Below the pieces are notes generated by a model. That model had not been told where the DNA came from. It made no database searches and saw only the letters and a list, made by a program, of their open reading frames with translations. DNA of 48,364 nt from Pseudomonadota bacterium (GTDB taxonomy: Bacteria; Pseudomonadota; Gammaproteobacteria; Burkholderiales; Burkholderiaceae_C). A program made the translations under genes and the position numbers. Shown here in pieces: positions 7,934 to 15,512 of the stretch. The stretch lies in the NCBI GenBank assembly GCA_021815805.1, contig JAKAZQ010000025.1, positions 1-48,364 of the forward strand. Reading direction: 5' to 3'. How positions within the stretch are numbered: position 1 is the first letter of the stretch; every line of letters starts with the position of its first letter.

Positions 7934-8734
7934 TCAGCGGCGCATAGCGCTTTCATGCCAATGGCCCAGCGCCAGGCGCGACAACAGCACCATGGCGCCG
8001 AATAGCGCTACCCCGGCCAGCGTGAGCAGGACCAGCGCAGCGAACATTTCGGGGATCTGCAGGTTGTAGCCACACTGCAGGATCTGATAGGCCAGCCCAG
8101 CGCCCTGCCCGCCCGTGCCGGCCACGAATTCAGCGACCACCGCGCCGATCAGCGCCAGCCCGCTGCTGATGCGAAGGCCTCCGAAGAAGTACGGCATCGC
8201 CGCCGGGATGCGCAGGCGCGTCAGGCGCTGCCATCGCGAGGCCCGATACAGCGTGAACAAGTCGTCCAGATTGGCGCCGACGCTGTTGAGCCCGAGGATC
8301 GAGTTGGAGATGATCGGGAACACCGCGATGATGGTGGCGCAGACCACGAGGGCCAGCTCGGTATGCTTGATCCAGATGATGATCAGCGGCGCGATCGCCA
8401 CGATCGGCGTGACCTGGAGCATGACCGCGTAGGGAAACAGGCTCATCTCGAGCATCCGGCTCTGCGCGAACAGCACTGCGGTGGCGCTGCCCAGCACCAC
8501 GCTCGCGGCGAAGGCGAGCACAGTGACCTTCATGGTCATGAGCAGAGCGCCGAACAGCGTGCCGGCATGCGTCGCCAGCGCCTTTGCGATGAGCAGCGGA
8601 CCCGGCAGCAAATAGGGCGGTACGTGCGCGGCGTCGACTCCGAACTGCCACAGCAGCGCGAAGCCGACCCCGACGACGAGGGGCGCGACCACGCGCAGCA
8701 GGCCTGGGCCGGACAGCAGGGGATGTGCGGGCAT
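7934..8734 (-). CDS. ABC importer permease, NitT/TauT (SsuC/ThiX-like) type
   Basis: A 266-residue inner-membrane permease of the BPD_transp_1 family with about six hydrophobic segments. The EAA-loop region is recognisable around ASRWQRLTRLRIPAAMPYFF, followed by GGLRISSGLALIGAVVAEF as in SsuC/TauC/ThiX. The ATG at 8734 gives a normal N-terminus; a longer reading in the same frame passes into the binding-protein gene. It sits 32 nt after that gene. The cognate ATPase is on the other strand at 11145, on the far side of the divergent promoter. Confidence 0.9.
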   Translation of the reverse strand: MPAHPLLSGPGLLRVVAPLVVGVGFALLWQFGVDAAHVPPYLLPGPLLIAKALATHAGTLFGALLMTMKVTVLAFAASVVLGSATAVLFAQSRMLEMSLFPYAVMLQVTPIVAIAPLIIIWIKHTELALVVCATIIAVFPIISNSILGLNSVGANLDDLFTLYRASRWQRLTRLRIPAAMPYFFGGLRISSGLALIGAVVAEFVAGTGGQGAGLAYQILQCGYNLQIPEMFAALVLLTLAGVALFGAMVLLSRLALGHWHESAMRR

Positions 8735-8766
8735 CGGATGCTTCCGTAGACGTTGGACCGTGGCGC

Positions 8767-9768
8767 TCAATGCTTGGCTGGCATCACGTGCAGGTCGCGG
8801 ATGAACTGCAGGTCGTAGGCCTTGTGGTAGTCGAAGGTCGCCGGCAGCATCTTGTTTTCGACCATGAACTCGAACATGGTCTTCCAGCGCGCGTCGGTCA
8901 TCGTGCCTATGCCATGTCTGGCGGCTGCGCCGCTGGTGAGGAAACCGTACTTCTTCAGCATGCGCATGGAGAAGGCCATCTGCTCGGGCGTCTGCTTCGG
9001 ATCGGCCTCGGCGATCAGGCGGTTGCCCGGCGCCGGGTCCGCGAGGTAGGACTTCCATCCCTCGATCGATGCTTTCACGAAGGCCCGCACCCATTGCGGA
9101 TGCTGGCTCACCATCGCGCGCGTCGTATCGATGGTCTCGGCGTACATCGGCCAGCCGTGATCGGCGAGCAGGAACACCACCGGGTGGCCGCCCCCCTTCT
9201 CGATCATCAGTGGCTCGGAGCCGATGAAGCCCTGCTGCGACACGTCGGGCTCGTGCAGGAAAGGCGCCACGCTGAAGGTGTAGGGACGCTCCTGCGACTG
9301 CGTGAAGCCGTACTTGTGCTCTAGCCAGGGCCACCAAGTGCTGTTCGCGCTCTGCGAGACGAGGATCGGCTTGCCCTTCAGAGCGGCCAGGCTGCGCGTG
9401 CCGGCGTGGGCGATGATGACTTGTGGGTCTTTCTGGAAACTCGTGGCCACGGTGACCACCGGCAGTCCGTGCGAGACCGCCAGCATGTCCTGCATCGGGT
9501 AGCCCATGTAGAAGTCGCAGCTGCCGCCGACCAGCAGTTGCAGGCCGTTGACCTGCGGGCCGCCCATCTTGATGGTCACGTCGAGTCCGGCCATCTTGTA
9601 CAGGCCGGTGGCCAGCGCCTGGTAAAAGCCGCCGTGCTCCGCCTCGGCGAACCAGTTTGTGCAGAAGGTCAGCTTGGGGAGGTCCTTCGCCTGGGCCGCT
9701 GGGGCCAGCAGTGCGAACGCCGTGGCGACTCCGGCCACGCAATGGGACAAGGACTTTGCAAGGCGCAT
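8767..9768 (-). CDS. ABC substrate-binding protein, NMT1/THI5-like
   Basis: A 333-residue periplasmic binding protein. The signal peptide ends in LLAPAAQA, then KDLPKLTFCTNWFAEAEHGG, the typical opening of NMT1/THI5/SsuA-like proteins that bind pyrimidine precursors, sulfonates, nitrate or riboflavin-like ligands. FCTNWFAEAEHGGFYQA is closest in pattern to ThiY-like proteins for N-formyl-aminopyrimidine, which fits an N-heterocycle ligand, but the substrate cannot be read directly. It is the first gene of the binding protein-permease-porin unit. Its start is about 28 nt downstream of the start site predicted from the sigma-54-like promoter at 9808-9822. Confidence 0.87.
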   Translation of the reverse strand: MRLAKSLSHCVAGVATAFALLAPAAQAKDLPKLTFCTNWFAEAEHGGFYQALATGLYKMAGLDVTIKMGGPQVNGLQLLVGGSCDFYMGYPMQDMLAVSHGLPVVTVATSFQKDPQVIIAHAGTRSLAALKGKPILVSQSANSTWWPWLEHKYGFTQSQERPYTFSVAPFLHEPDVSQQGFIGSEPLMIEKGGGHPVVFLLADHGWPMYAETIDTTRAMVSQHPQWVRAFVKASIEGWKSYLADPAPGNRLIAEADPKQTPEQMAFSMRMLKKYGFLTSGAAARHGIGTMTDARWKTMFEFMVENKMLPATFDYHKAYDLQFIRDLHVMPAKH

Positions 9769-9791
9769 TTCGATTCCTTCGACGAAACCAC

Positions 9792-9799
9792 TGTATGCA
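9792..9799. promoter_or_regulatory. TGTATRCA operator-like box
   Basis: TGTATGCA within ACTGTATGCAATTT. The identical 14-mer occurs at 20426-20439 before another transport operon. Here it covers about -3 to +5 of the predicted minus-strand start site for the binding-protein operon. Confidence 0.55.
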
Positions 9800-9807
9800 A
9801 TTTCCTA

Positions 9808-9822
9808 GCAATACGCATGCCA
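9808..9822 (-). promoter_or_regulatory. Sigma-54-like -24/-12 promoter for the binding protein/permease/porin operon
   Basis: Minus-strand TGGCATGCGTATTGCTA, with GG at 9821-9820 and GC at 9809-9808, 10 nt apart. The only departure in the conserved -24 block is T for C. The predicted start is near 9796, inside the TGTATGCA box. Two GGTGCA half-sites (9897-9902, 9938-9943) lie upstream between the divergent promoters and could be weak NtrC contacts. The stretch 9769-10105 carries no gene. Confidence 0.6.
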
Positions 9823-9964
9823 AGCTCGCCACGGCTGCTCAGGCCTACCGAGAGCATTCCCACAAGAGGCAATGCCCCACCTCGGATCCCTGTCTTGGTG
9901 CACGTTCCTTATCTCGGATGACGCTTCGCCTCATCGTGGTGCAAGACCGTTACAGCATCGTGCT

Positions 9965-9990
9965 TGTATACATTCCCGCTACTGTATGCA
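9965..9990. promoter_or_regulatory. Pair of TGTATRCA operator-like boxes
   Basis: The palindrome TGTATACA at 9965-9972 and TGTATGCA at 9983-9990 are spaced 18 bp start to start. They lie roughly at -68 to -43 of the predicted Rieske-operon start site. This is upstream of the promoter, unlike the start-site positions at 2204 and 9792. Confidence 0.5.
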
Positions 9991-10006
9991 CGCAAAGGCT
10001 TCGGCC

Positions 10007-10021
10007 TGGCATCGGCTTTGC
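10007..10021 (+). promoter_or_regulatory. Sigma-54-like -24/-12 promoter for the Rieske oxygenase operon
   Basis: TGGCATCGGCTTTGCTT, with GG at 10008-10009 and GC at 10020-10021, 10 nt apart. The predicted start is near 10033, about 73 nt before the ATG at 10106. Confidence 0.55.
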
Positions 10022-10105
10022 TTTCGGTGGCAGTGGAGTAGAAGCGGTCAGCGGCTGGTCTGCGGGACATTGCTCCGGCCCTGTCCACTCCCACGGGAAC
10101 ACACC

Positions 10106-11137
10106 ATGCTCGTCACTCGTCAACCGGTGCTGCGCCGGTTCTGGTACGCCACCCTTCCCCTGCACCAGATCGAAAAAGGTCCGCAGGCCTTTCGTTTGCT
10201 CGGCGTCCCCCTGGTCCTCTGGATCGACGCGCAGGGACGCCCCGCCGCGTTGCGCGACCGCTGCTGCCACCGCACCGCGCGGCTGTCCAAGGGCTTCGTC
10301 GAGAACGGCAAAATCGTCTGCGGCTACCACGGTTGGACCTACGACCACTGCGGCCGCTGCGTGCGCATCCCGCAGAACGAACTGGGCGCGGTGCCCGACT
10401 CGGCGCGGGTCGACTCCTTCGCCTGTGAGGCTCGCTACGGCTACGCCTGGGTCGCGCTCGAGGAGCCACTGGCACCGATCCCCGAATTCGAGGAAGACTC
10501 CAAGCCGGGCTTCCGGCGCATCCTGCAGTTCCACGAAACCTGGGCGACCAGTCCGCTGCGCTTCATGGAGAACGCTTTCGACAACTCGCACTTCAGCTTT
10601 GTGCACCGGAGCAATTTCGGCATCCAGGAGCAACCCAAGCCCTCGCCCTACGACCTGCGCGAAGCGGCCGACGGCTTCAGCGCGCACACTGTGGTTCCGA
10701 TCCGCAACCCCGAGTCGAGCCACCGCGTGACCGGCTCGACCGAGCCCTACACCGAGCGTCATCTGCACAATCGCTGGTGGTTGCCTTTCGTGCGCAGGTT
10801 CGGCTGCGTCTACGCGCCGAGCGGACGCCACCACATCATCTACAACTGCGCCACGCCGATCGACGACGAGCACATCTCGCTGGCGCAATGGCTGTACCGC
10901 AACGACACCGAGGAGGACTGCAGCAGCGCCGAGCTGATCGCCTGGGACCGCCCGATCGTCGACGAGGACCGTGACATTCTCGAGGCCACCGACCCCGACG
11001 CAGCGCTCGACCTGCAGCGGCGCACCGAGCAGCACATGGTCTCGGACCGCCCGGGGCTTCTGATGCGTAGGCGACTGCTCGCGCTGCTGCGAGAGCACGG
11101 CGAGACTGAAAGCTACCGCGAGCCAGGCTTGGCCTGA
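10106..11137 (+). CDS. Rieske non-heme iron oxygenase, alpha-type subunit
   Basis: A 343-residue oxygenase. The Rieske [2Fe-2S] ligands are Cys53-x-His55 and Cys72-x2-His75 (RCCHR, VCGYH). The catalytic mononuclear iron site reads Asp159-x2-His162-x4-His167 in DNSHFSFVH. Length and the single-subunit layout resemble O/N-demethylase or oxidative ring-opening Rieske enzymes (VanA- and NdmA-like) rather than large-subunit dioxygenases. I chose the ATG at 10106 because it gives a standard N-terminus; the frame extends upstream through the promoter. The next genes are an ABC ATPase and an amidohydrolase, suggesting that an imported N-heterocycle is oxidised and then deaminated or hydrolysed. No ferredoxin reductase is encoded nearby, so electrons must come from elsewhere. 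The substrate is unknown. Confidence 0.9.
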   Translation: MLVTRQPVLRRFWYATLPLHQIEKGPQAFRLLGVPLVLWIDAQGRPAALRDRCCHRTARLSKGFVENGKIVCGYHGWTYDHCGRCVRIPQNELGAVPDSARVDSFACEARYGYAWVALEEPLAPIPEFEEDSKPGFRRILQFHETWATSPLRFMENAFDNSHFSFVHRSNFGIQEQPKPSPYDLREAADGFSAHTVVPIRNPESSHRVTGSTEPYTERHLHNRWWLPFVRRFGCVYAPSGRHHIIYNCATPIDDEHISLAQWLYRNDTEEDCSSAELIAWDRPIVDEDRDILEATDPDAALDLQRRTEQHMVSDRPGLLMRRRLLALLREHGETESYREPGLA

Positions 11138-11144
11138 GACGGCG

Positions 11145-12008
11145 ATGGACATGCCCCGCGTGGATACCCCCGAAAGCCGAGAAGCCGAAGCGGCCCCCGA
11201 AGTTGAGACCGCGCTGCTCGCGCAGCGCGTCGAGAAGGTCTACCCCAACGGCACGCGTGCGCTGGCCGAGTTGCGCCTGCAGGTGCGCCAAGGGGAGTTC
11301 GTATCGCTGCTCGGACCCTCGGGCTGCGGCAAGAGCACGCTACTGCGCATGTTCGCGGGGCTCGAGACTCCGTCGGCCGGGAACCTGGCCTGGTGGGGCT
11401 CGACGCGCCCGCCGCATGTCGACGCGCGACAGGGTGCCGACGGCGATGGCGCCGCCGGCGGGCGCAGCCTGTCGATGGTGTTCCAGGAGGCCACCCTGAT
11501 GCCCTGGGCTCGGGTGCGCGGCAACGCCCGCCTGCCGCTGGACCTGCGCCGTGTCGCGCGGGCCAGCGCGGACGCACGCGTGGACGAGGTGCTGCGGCTG
11601 GTCGGCCTGGACAAGTTCGCGCGCGCTTGGCCGCGCGAACTCTCGGGCGGCATGCGGATGCGCGTGTCGCTGGCGCGCGCACTCGTCACCGATCCCGGGC
11701 TGCTGCTGCTCGACGAGCCCTTCGGCGCTCTCGACGAATTCACCCGCCACCGGCTCGACTCGGAAGTGCGGCGCCTGTGGGGCCTGCGCGACATGACCGT
11801 GGTGTTCGTCACCCACAGCATTTCCGAGGCGGTGTTCTTGTCCACGCGCGTCGTCGTCATGGCCGCGCGCCCGGGCCGCGTGGTAGCCGACGTGCCGATC
11901 GAAGGGCCGGCGCAGCGCGACGACGAATGGCGCAACAGCCCCGAATTCCTGCGCCACTGCCGCGACTTGTCGGCGCTGCTGCATGCCGCGGCGGATTCCG
12001 GCGCCTGA
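11145..12008 (+). CDS. ABC importer ATPase, NitT/TauT type
   Basis: A 287-residue ATPase with Walker A GPSGCGKST at about 57-65, Q-loop MVFQEATLMPW, signature LSGGMRMRV, Walker B LLLLDEPF and switch His in VTHSISEAV. This is the SsuB/TauB/ThiZ subfamily and should pair with the permease at 7934 and binding protein at 8767, although these are divergently transcribed. It starts 7 nt after the Rieske gene, so importer energisation is co-expressed with the oxygenase. The first 20 residues are acidic and poorly conserved; an alternative start at 11151 would remove only two residues. Confidence 0.9.
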   Translation: MDMPRVDTPESREAEAAPEVETALLAQRVEKVYPNGTRALAELRLQVRQGEFVSLLGPSGCGKSTLLRMFAGLETPSAGNLAWWGSTRPPHVDARQGADGDGAAGGRSLSMVFQEATLMPWARVRGNARLPLDLRRVARASADARVDEVLRLVGLDKFARAWPRELSGGMRMRVSLARALVTDPGLLLLDEPFGALDEFTRHRLDSEVRRLWGLRDMTVVFVTHSISEAVFLSTRVVVMAARPGRVVADVPIEGPAQRDDEWRNSPEFLRHCRDLSALLHAAADSGA

Positions 12009-12065
12009 GGCTCCGGTCTCGATGTACCGACCCTGATGCACCGCCTCCCGTCAACTGGACCCTCG

Positions 12066-13505
12066 ATGCCACTCTCCTCGGACTCCGACACGCCCAGCGT
12101 GCTCGTGCAAGGCGCACAGGCGCTTCTCACCGGACTTCCCGGCACGGCCTCACGCGCAGGTGCCTGCGACGTGCGCATTCGCGGCGATCGCATCGAGGCC
12201 GTAGGCCGACTGCAACGGGAGCCCGGCGAGCGCGTGCTCGACGCGACCGACTGCGTGATCTATCCAGCCTGGGTCAACACCCACCATCACCTGGCGCAAT
12301 CGCTGCTCAAGGGAGTCCCCGGGGGCATCGACGCCACGCTTACCCCCTGGCTCGAGGCTGTGCCCTTCCACTTCCGTGGCGCCTACGACGGCGATCTGCT
12401 GCGCCTGGCCGCGCGCATCGGACTGATCGAGCTGGCGCTTTCAGGCTGCGGCACGGTAGCGGACCACCATTACTACCACTGGCCGGGAATCGCATTCGAC
12501 GGCCCCCACATCCTGTTCGAGGAGGCCGAGCGCCTCGGACTGCGCATGGTGCTTTGCCGCGGCGGAGCCACGCGCAGCCGCGAGTTCGAAACCGGCCATC
12601 CCGGCGCTCAGCGGCCGGAGTCGCTGCGCGACTACCTCGACGACCTCGGCCGGCTACGCGCGCGCTACCACGACGAATCGCCGCGGGCGATGCGGCGCAT
12701 CGTCGCCGCGCCGACCACGCCGCTGTTCTCGATGCAACCTCAGGAATTGCGCGAGACCGCCGCGCATGCGCGCTCGCTCGGCCTTCGCCTGCATTCGCAT
12801 CTCTCGGAAACCGTGATCTACCAGGAAGTCGCGCACGACCGGCACGGCTGCAGCCCGATCGAATTCGTCGCTGGGGTCAACTGGCTCGGGAGCGACGTCT
12901 GGTTCGCGCATCTGGTCAAGCTCAGCGACAGCGACATCGCCGAGCTCGGGCGCACGCGCACCGGCATCGCGCATTGCCCGCAGAGCAATGGCCGGCTGGG
13001 CAGCGGAATCGCGCCGGTGAAGGCGCTGCAGCAGGCCGGCTCGCCGATCTCCCTGGCGGTCGACGGCGCGGCGTCGAACGAGGCCGCCGACATGCTGCAG
13101 GAGGCACACGCGGCGTGGCTGATGGCACGCGCGCGCGGTGGCCACCTGGCGCGCCCCGGTTTCGAGGGCGGGGCCGGCGAACAGGGCGCGGCCGACGCGA
13201 CGGTGGATGACGTGGTGCGCTGGGGTACCGCCGGCGGCGCCGAGGTGCTGGGCCTGCCGGGTGTCGGCACGTTGGCGCCCGGGCAGTCGGCCGACCTCGC
13301 GATCTACCGCCTCGACCAGCCGCGCCATTTCGGGCTGCACGATCCAGCGATCGCGCCGGTGGCCAGCGGCGGCGCGACCCTGCGCGCGCTGCTTGTGGCA
13401 GGCCGCGTGGTGGCCGAAGAAGGTGCGATCCCGGGACTCGACATGGCGCAGCTCGGGCACCAGGCCCGCGAGGCGGTACTGCGTCTGCGCGCGCTGGCGG
13501 GCTGA
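12066..13505 (+). CDS. Amidohydrolase, AtzB/TrzN/8-oxoguanine deaminase-like
   Basis: A 479-residue metal-dependent hydrolase of the chlorohydrolase/deaminase branch. Metal ligands are visible: His73-x-His75 in NTHHHLAQSLL, a later histidine in LHSHLSET, another in WFAHLVKL and the aspartate in AVDGAASNE. The N-terminal beta-sandwich (IRGDRIEAVG) and its C-terminal return (ADLAIYRLD) are present. It is related to the enzyme encoded at 13615 but clearly diverged from it, so the two probably take different substrates. It closes the operon with the Rieske oxygenase and ATPase and likely acts on the oxidised product or on an imported amino-heterocycle. An ATG at 12036 is also in frame; neither start has a strong ribosome site. 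Confidence 0.85.
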   Translation: MPLSSDSDTPSVLVQGAQALLTGLPGTASRAGACDVRIRGDRIEAVGRLQREPGERVLDATDCVIYPAWVNTHHHLAQSLLKGVPGGIDATLTPWLEAVPFHFRGAYDGDLLRLAARIGLIELALSGCGTVADHHYYHWPGIAFDGPHILFEEAERLGLRMVLCRGGATRSREFETGHPGAQRPESLRDYLDDLGRLRARYHDESPRAMRRIVAAPTTPLFSMQPQELRETAAHARSLGLRLHSHLSETVIYQEVAHDRHGCSPIEFVAGVNWLGSDVWFAHLVKLSDSDIAELGRTRTGIAHCPQSNGRLGSGIAPVKALQQAGSPISLAVDGAASNEAADMLQEAHAAWLMARARGGHLARPGFEGGAGEQGAADATVDDVVRWGTAGGAEVLGLPGVGTLAPGQSADLAIYRLDQPRHFGLHDPAIAPVASGGATLRALLVAGRVVAEEGAIPGLDMAQLGHQAREAVLRLRALAG

Positions 13506-13575
13506 ACACCCGCTGCCGGCATGAGCGGCGGAGGGTGCCCTCGCGAGGTTCGCCGGGGGCGCGTCCGATGCAGTG

Positions 13576-13594
13576 GGTGCCACGAGCCGGCACC
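13576..13594. terminator. Possible bidirectional hairpin between convergent genes
   Basis: GGTGCC and GGCACC form a perfect 6-bp stem with a 7-nt loop in the 109-nt gap between two convergent amidohydrolase genes. No T-tract follows on either strand, so this is only a candidate for termination. Confidence 0.3.
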
Positions 13595-13614
13595 GTGGGA
13601 CACCGCTCCCGCGC

Positions 13615-14970
13615 TCAGGCCCCCTCGACGAGTCGCCTGGCCAGGCGGTTGTGGCGCTCGGTGAGCAGGCCGAGGTCGACCGTGGTTAGTTGCCCGCGTT
13701 CGACCACCACGCGCCCATGGATGATGCTGTAGGCTACTTCCCCGGGCTGGCAGAACACCAGCGCGGCCAGCGGATCGTGCAGCGCGCCGGCGAGCCCCGG
13801 GCGGTGCAAGTCGAAGGCCACGAAATCCGCAGCCATGCCGGGCCCCAGCGCACCGATGTCGTCGCGCCCGAGCACGCGTGCGCCGCCCAGGGTCGCGATT
13901 TCCAGCGCCTCGCGCGCGCTCATCGCGTCTGGCCCGAAGCCCACGCGCTGCAGCAGCAAGGCCTGGCGCACCTCACCCAGCATATGGCCGGAGTCATTCG
14001 AAGCCGATCCGTCGACCCCGAGTCCGACCGCTACTCCGGCGTCGCGCATGGCGCGGATCGGTGCGATTCCCGAGGCCAGGCGCATGTTCGAACACGGACA
14101 ATGCGCGACTCCGGTTCCGGTGCGCGCGAACAGCTCGATGCCTTCCGCGTCGAGTTGCACGCAGTGCGCGTGCCAGACGTCGGGGCCGACCCAGCCAAGA
14201 TCCTGCGCGTACTCGGCCGGGCTCATGCCGAAATGCTCGTGGCTGTAGGCCACGTCGTGCATGTTCTCGGCCAGGTGGGTGTGCAAGGAGACCCCATGGT
14301 GGCGCGCCAGCGCGGCCGACTCGCGCATCAGATTGCGGCTGACCGAGAACGGCGAGCACGGCGCCACGACCACACGCAGCATCGCATGAGGCCCGGGGTC
14401 GTGGTAGGTCTCGATCAGGCGCTGCGTGTCCCGGAGGATCGACGCCTCGTCCTCGACCAGCGAGTCGGGCGGCAGGCCGCCGCGGCTGACGCCCACGCTC
14501 ATGCTGCCGCGGCTGGCGTGAAAGCGCATGCCGATGCGCCCGGCGGCCTCGATACAGTCGTCGAGACGACAGCCGTTCGGATAGAGGTAGAGATGGTCGC
14601 TCGAGGTGGTGCAACCCGACAGCAGCAGCTCGGCCATCGCGCTCAGAGTCGACACTTCGAGCATCTCCGGTGTCAGTCCAGCCCAGATCGGATACAGGCT
14701 GCGCAACCATCCGAACAATTCAGCGTCCTGCGCTGCGGCCACCGCGCGGGTCAGGCTCTGGTACATGTGGTGATGGGTGTTGACCAGGCCGGGAACGACG
14801 ATGTGCCCGGAAAGGTCGATCACCCGGTCGGCCTGCGCCGAGACGCTGGCGCTGGGCCCCACCTGCACGATGCGGTGACCGTCGACGAGCATCGCACCGT
14901 CGCGGATCTCGCGCCGCTCGCCGTCCATCGTCACCAGCAGGTCGGCGTGCCGGATTGCCAGCGTGGCCAT
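13615..14970 (-). CDS. 8-oxoguanine deaminase-like amidohydrolase
   Basis: A 451-residue amidohydrolase. The opening MATLAIRHADLLVTMDG and the block VPGLVNTHHHMYQSLTRA, with metal-binding His66 and His68, strongly resemble 8-oxoguanine deaminase of the PA0142 type, which converts 8-oxoguanine to urate. Further ligands are in HTHLAEN, WHAHCVQL and GVDGSASND. The ATG at 14970 follows GGGTGAG by a few nt, and a GTG at 14979 is an alternative. It is the last gene of the minus-strand unit containing a nucleobase-type ABC importer and a second deaminase, a context that fits purine salvage into urate. Cytosine or hydroxyatrazine-like substrates cannot be excluded without assays. Confidence 0.85.
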   Translation of the reverse strand: MATLAIRHADLLVTMDGERREIRDGAMLVDGHRIVQVGPSASVSAQADRVIDLSGHIVVPGLVNTHHHMYQSLTRAVAAAQDAELFGWLRSLYPIWAGLTPEMLEVSTLSAMAELLLSGCTTSSDHLYLYPNGCRLDDCIEAAGRIGMRFHASRGSMSVGVSRGGLPPDSLVEDEASILRDTQRLIETYHDPGPHAMLRVVVAPCSPFSVSRNLMRESAALARHHGVSLHTHLAENMHDVAYSHEHFGMSPAEYAQDLGWVGPDVWHAHCVQLDAEGIELFARTGTGVAHCPCSNMRLASGIAPIRAMRDAGVAVGLGVDGSASNDSGHMLGEVRQALLLQRVGFGPDAMSAREALEIATLGGARVLGRDDIGALGPGMAADFVAFDLHRPGLAGALHDPLAALVFCQPGEVAYSIIHGRVVVERGQLTTVDLGLLTERHNRLARRLVEGA

Positions 14971-14983
14971 CGATCTCACCCGC

Positions 14984-15487
14984 TCAGCAGTTGCCGGCGC
15001 GCTGCCAGAAGTCGCGATGCAGGGCCACCAGTTCCGCCTCGAGCTCGGGGAAGGGTCCGTGAACCTCGATGGCCTTCTGCCCGCGCGCGAACACCTCGCG
15101 GCACGGCAGGTCGAAGGTCATGTTCTGCGGGTCGTCGCCGGTGAGGGCGAGCAGGCGCGACTCCTCGAGCGCGTAGACCACCCGTCCGATGTTGGCCCAG
15201 TACTGCGTCCCGGCGCACATCACGCAGGGCTCGAACGTGGTGTACAGGGTGCAAGTCCAGAGATGCGCTGCGCTGTAGCGCATCGCCGCGATGCGCGCCA
15301 GGGTGGATTCGGCGTGGTTCACCGCATCCACATTGCCCTGCTCGAGCAGCACGCTTGAGTGATCCGGGCCGACCAGCACGGCGCCAAAGGGGTGATGCCC
15401 CTGCACCAGCGCGCGCCGCGCCACCTCGTTGGCGCGGCGCAGGTGGCGCAACATCTGCTCGCGCGAGGGCTGCCTGCCTGCCTGCAT
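14984..15487 (-). CDS. Nucleoside/nucleobase deaminase, cytidine deaminase-like zinc fold
   Basis: A 167-residue deaminase. The zinc and catalytic motif is HAE at residues 58-60, with Pro87-Cys88 and Cys91 in EPCVMCAG, as in CMP/dCMP and guanine deaminases of the GuaD(Bacillus)/TadA superfamily. HHPFGAVLVGPD is the typical substrate-loop start. I chose the ATG at 15487 because GGAGG lies about 8 nt upstream; the ATG at 15502 lacks a ribosome site. It sits between the BMP-type binding protein and the 8-oxoguanine deaminase-like gene. The likely role is deamination of an imported purine or pyrimidine base; which base is not readable. Confidence 0.83.
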   Translation of the reverse strand: MQAGRQPSREQMLRHLRRANEVARRALVQGHHPFGAVLVGPDHSSVLLEQGNVDAVNHAESTLARIAAMRYSAAHLWTCTLYTTFEPCVMCAGTQYWANIGRVVYALEESRLLALTGDDPQNMTFDLPCREVFARGQKAIEVHGPFPELEAELVALHRDFWQRAGNC

Positions 15488-15512
15488 GGTGCCTGCCTCC
15501 ATGGTGCGTGGC

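Noticed and set aside
15470-15497. Short TGCC tetranucleotide repeat near the start of the deaminase gene, considered for phase variation
   Set aside because: Only three or four units are present, and a good ribosome site and start lie within it. There is no sign of length-dependent frame switching.
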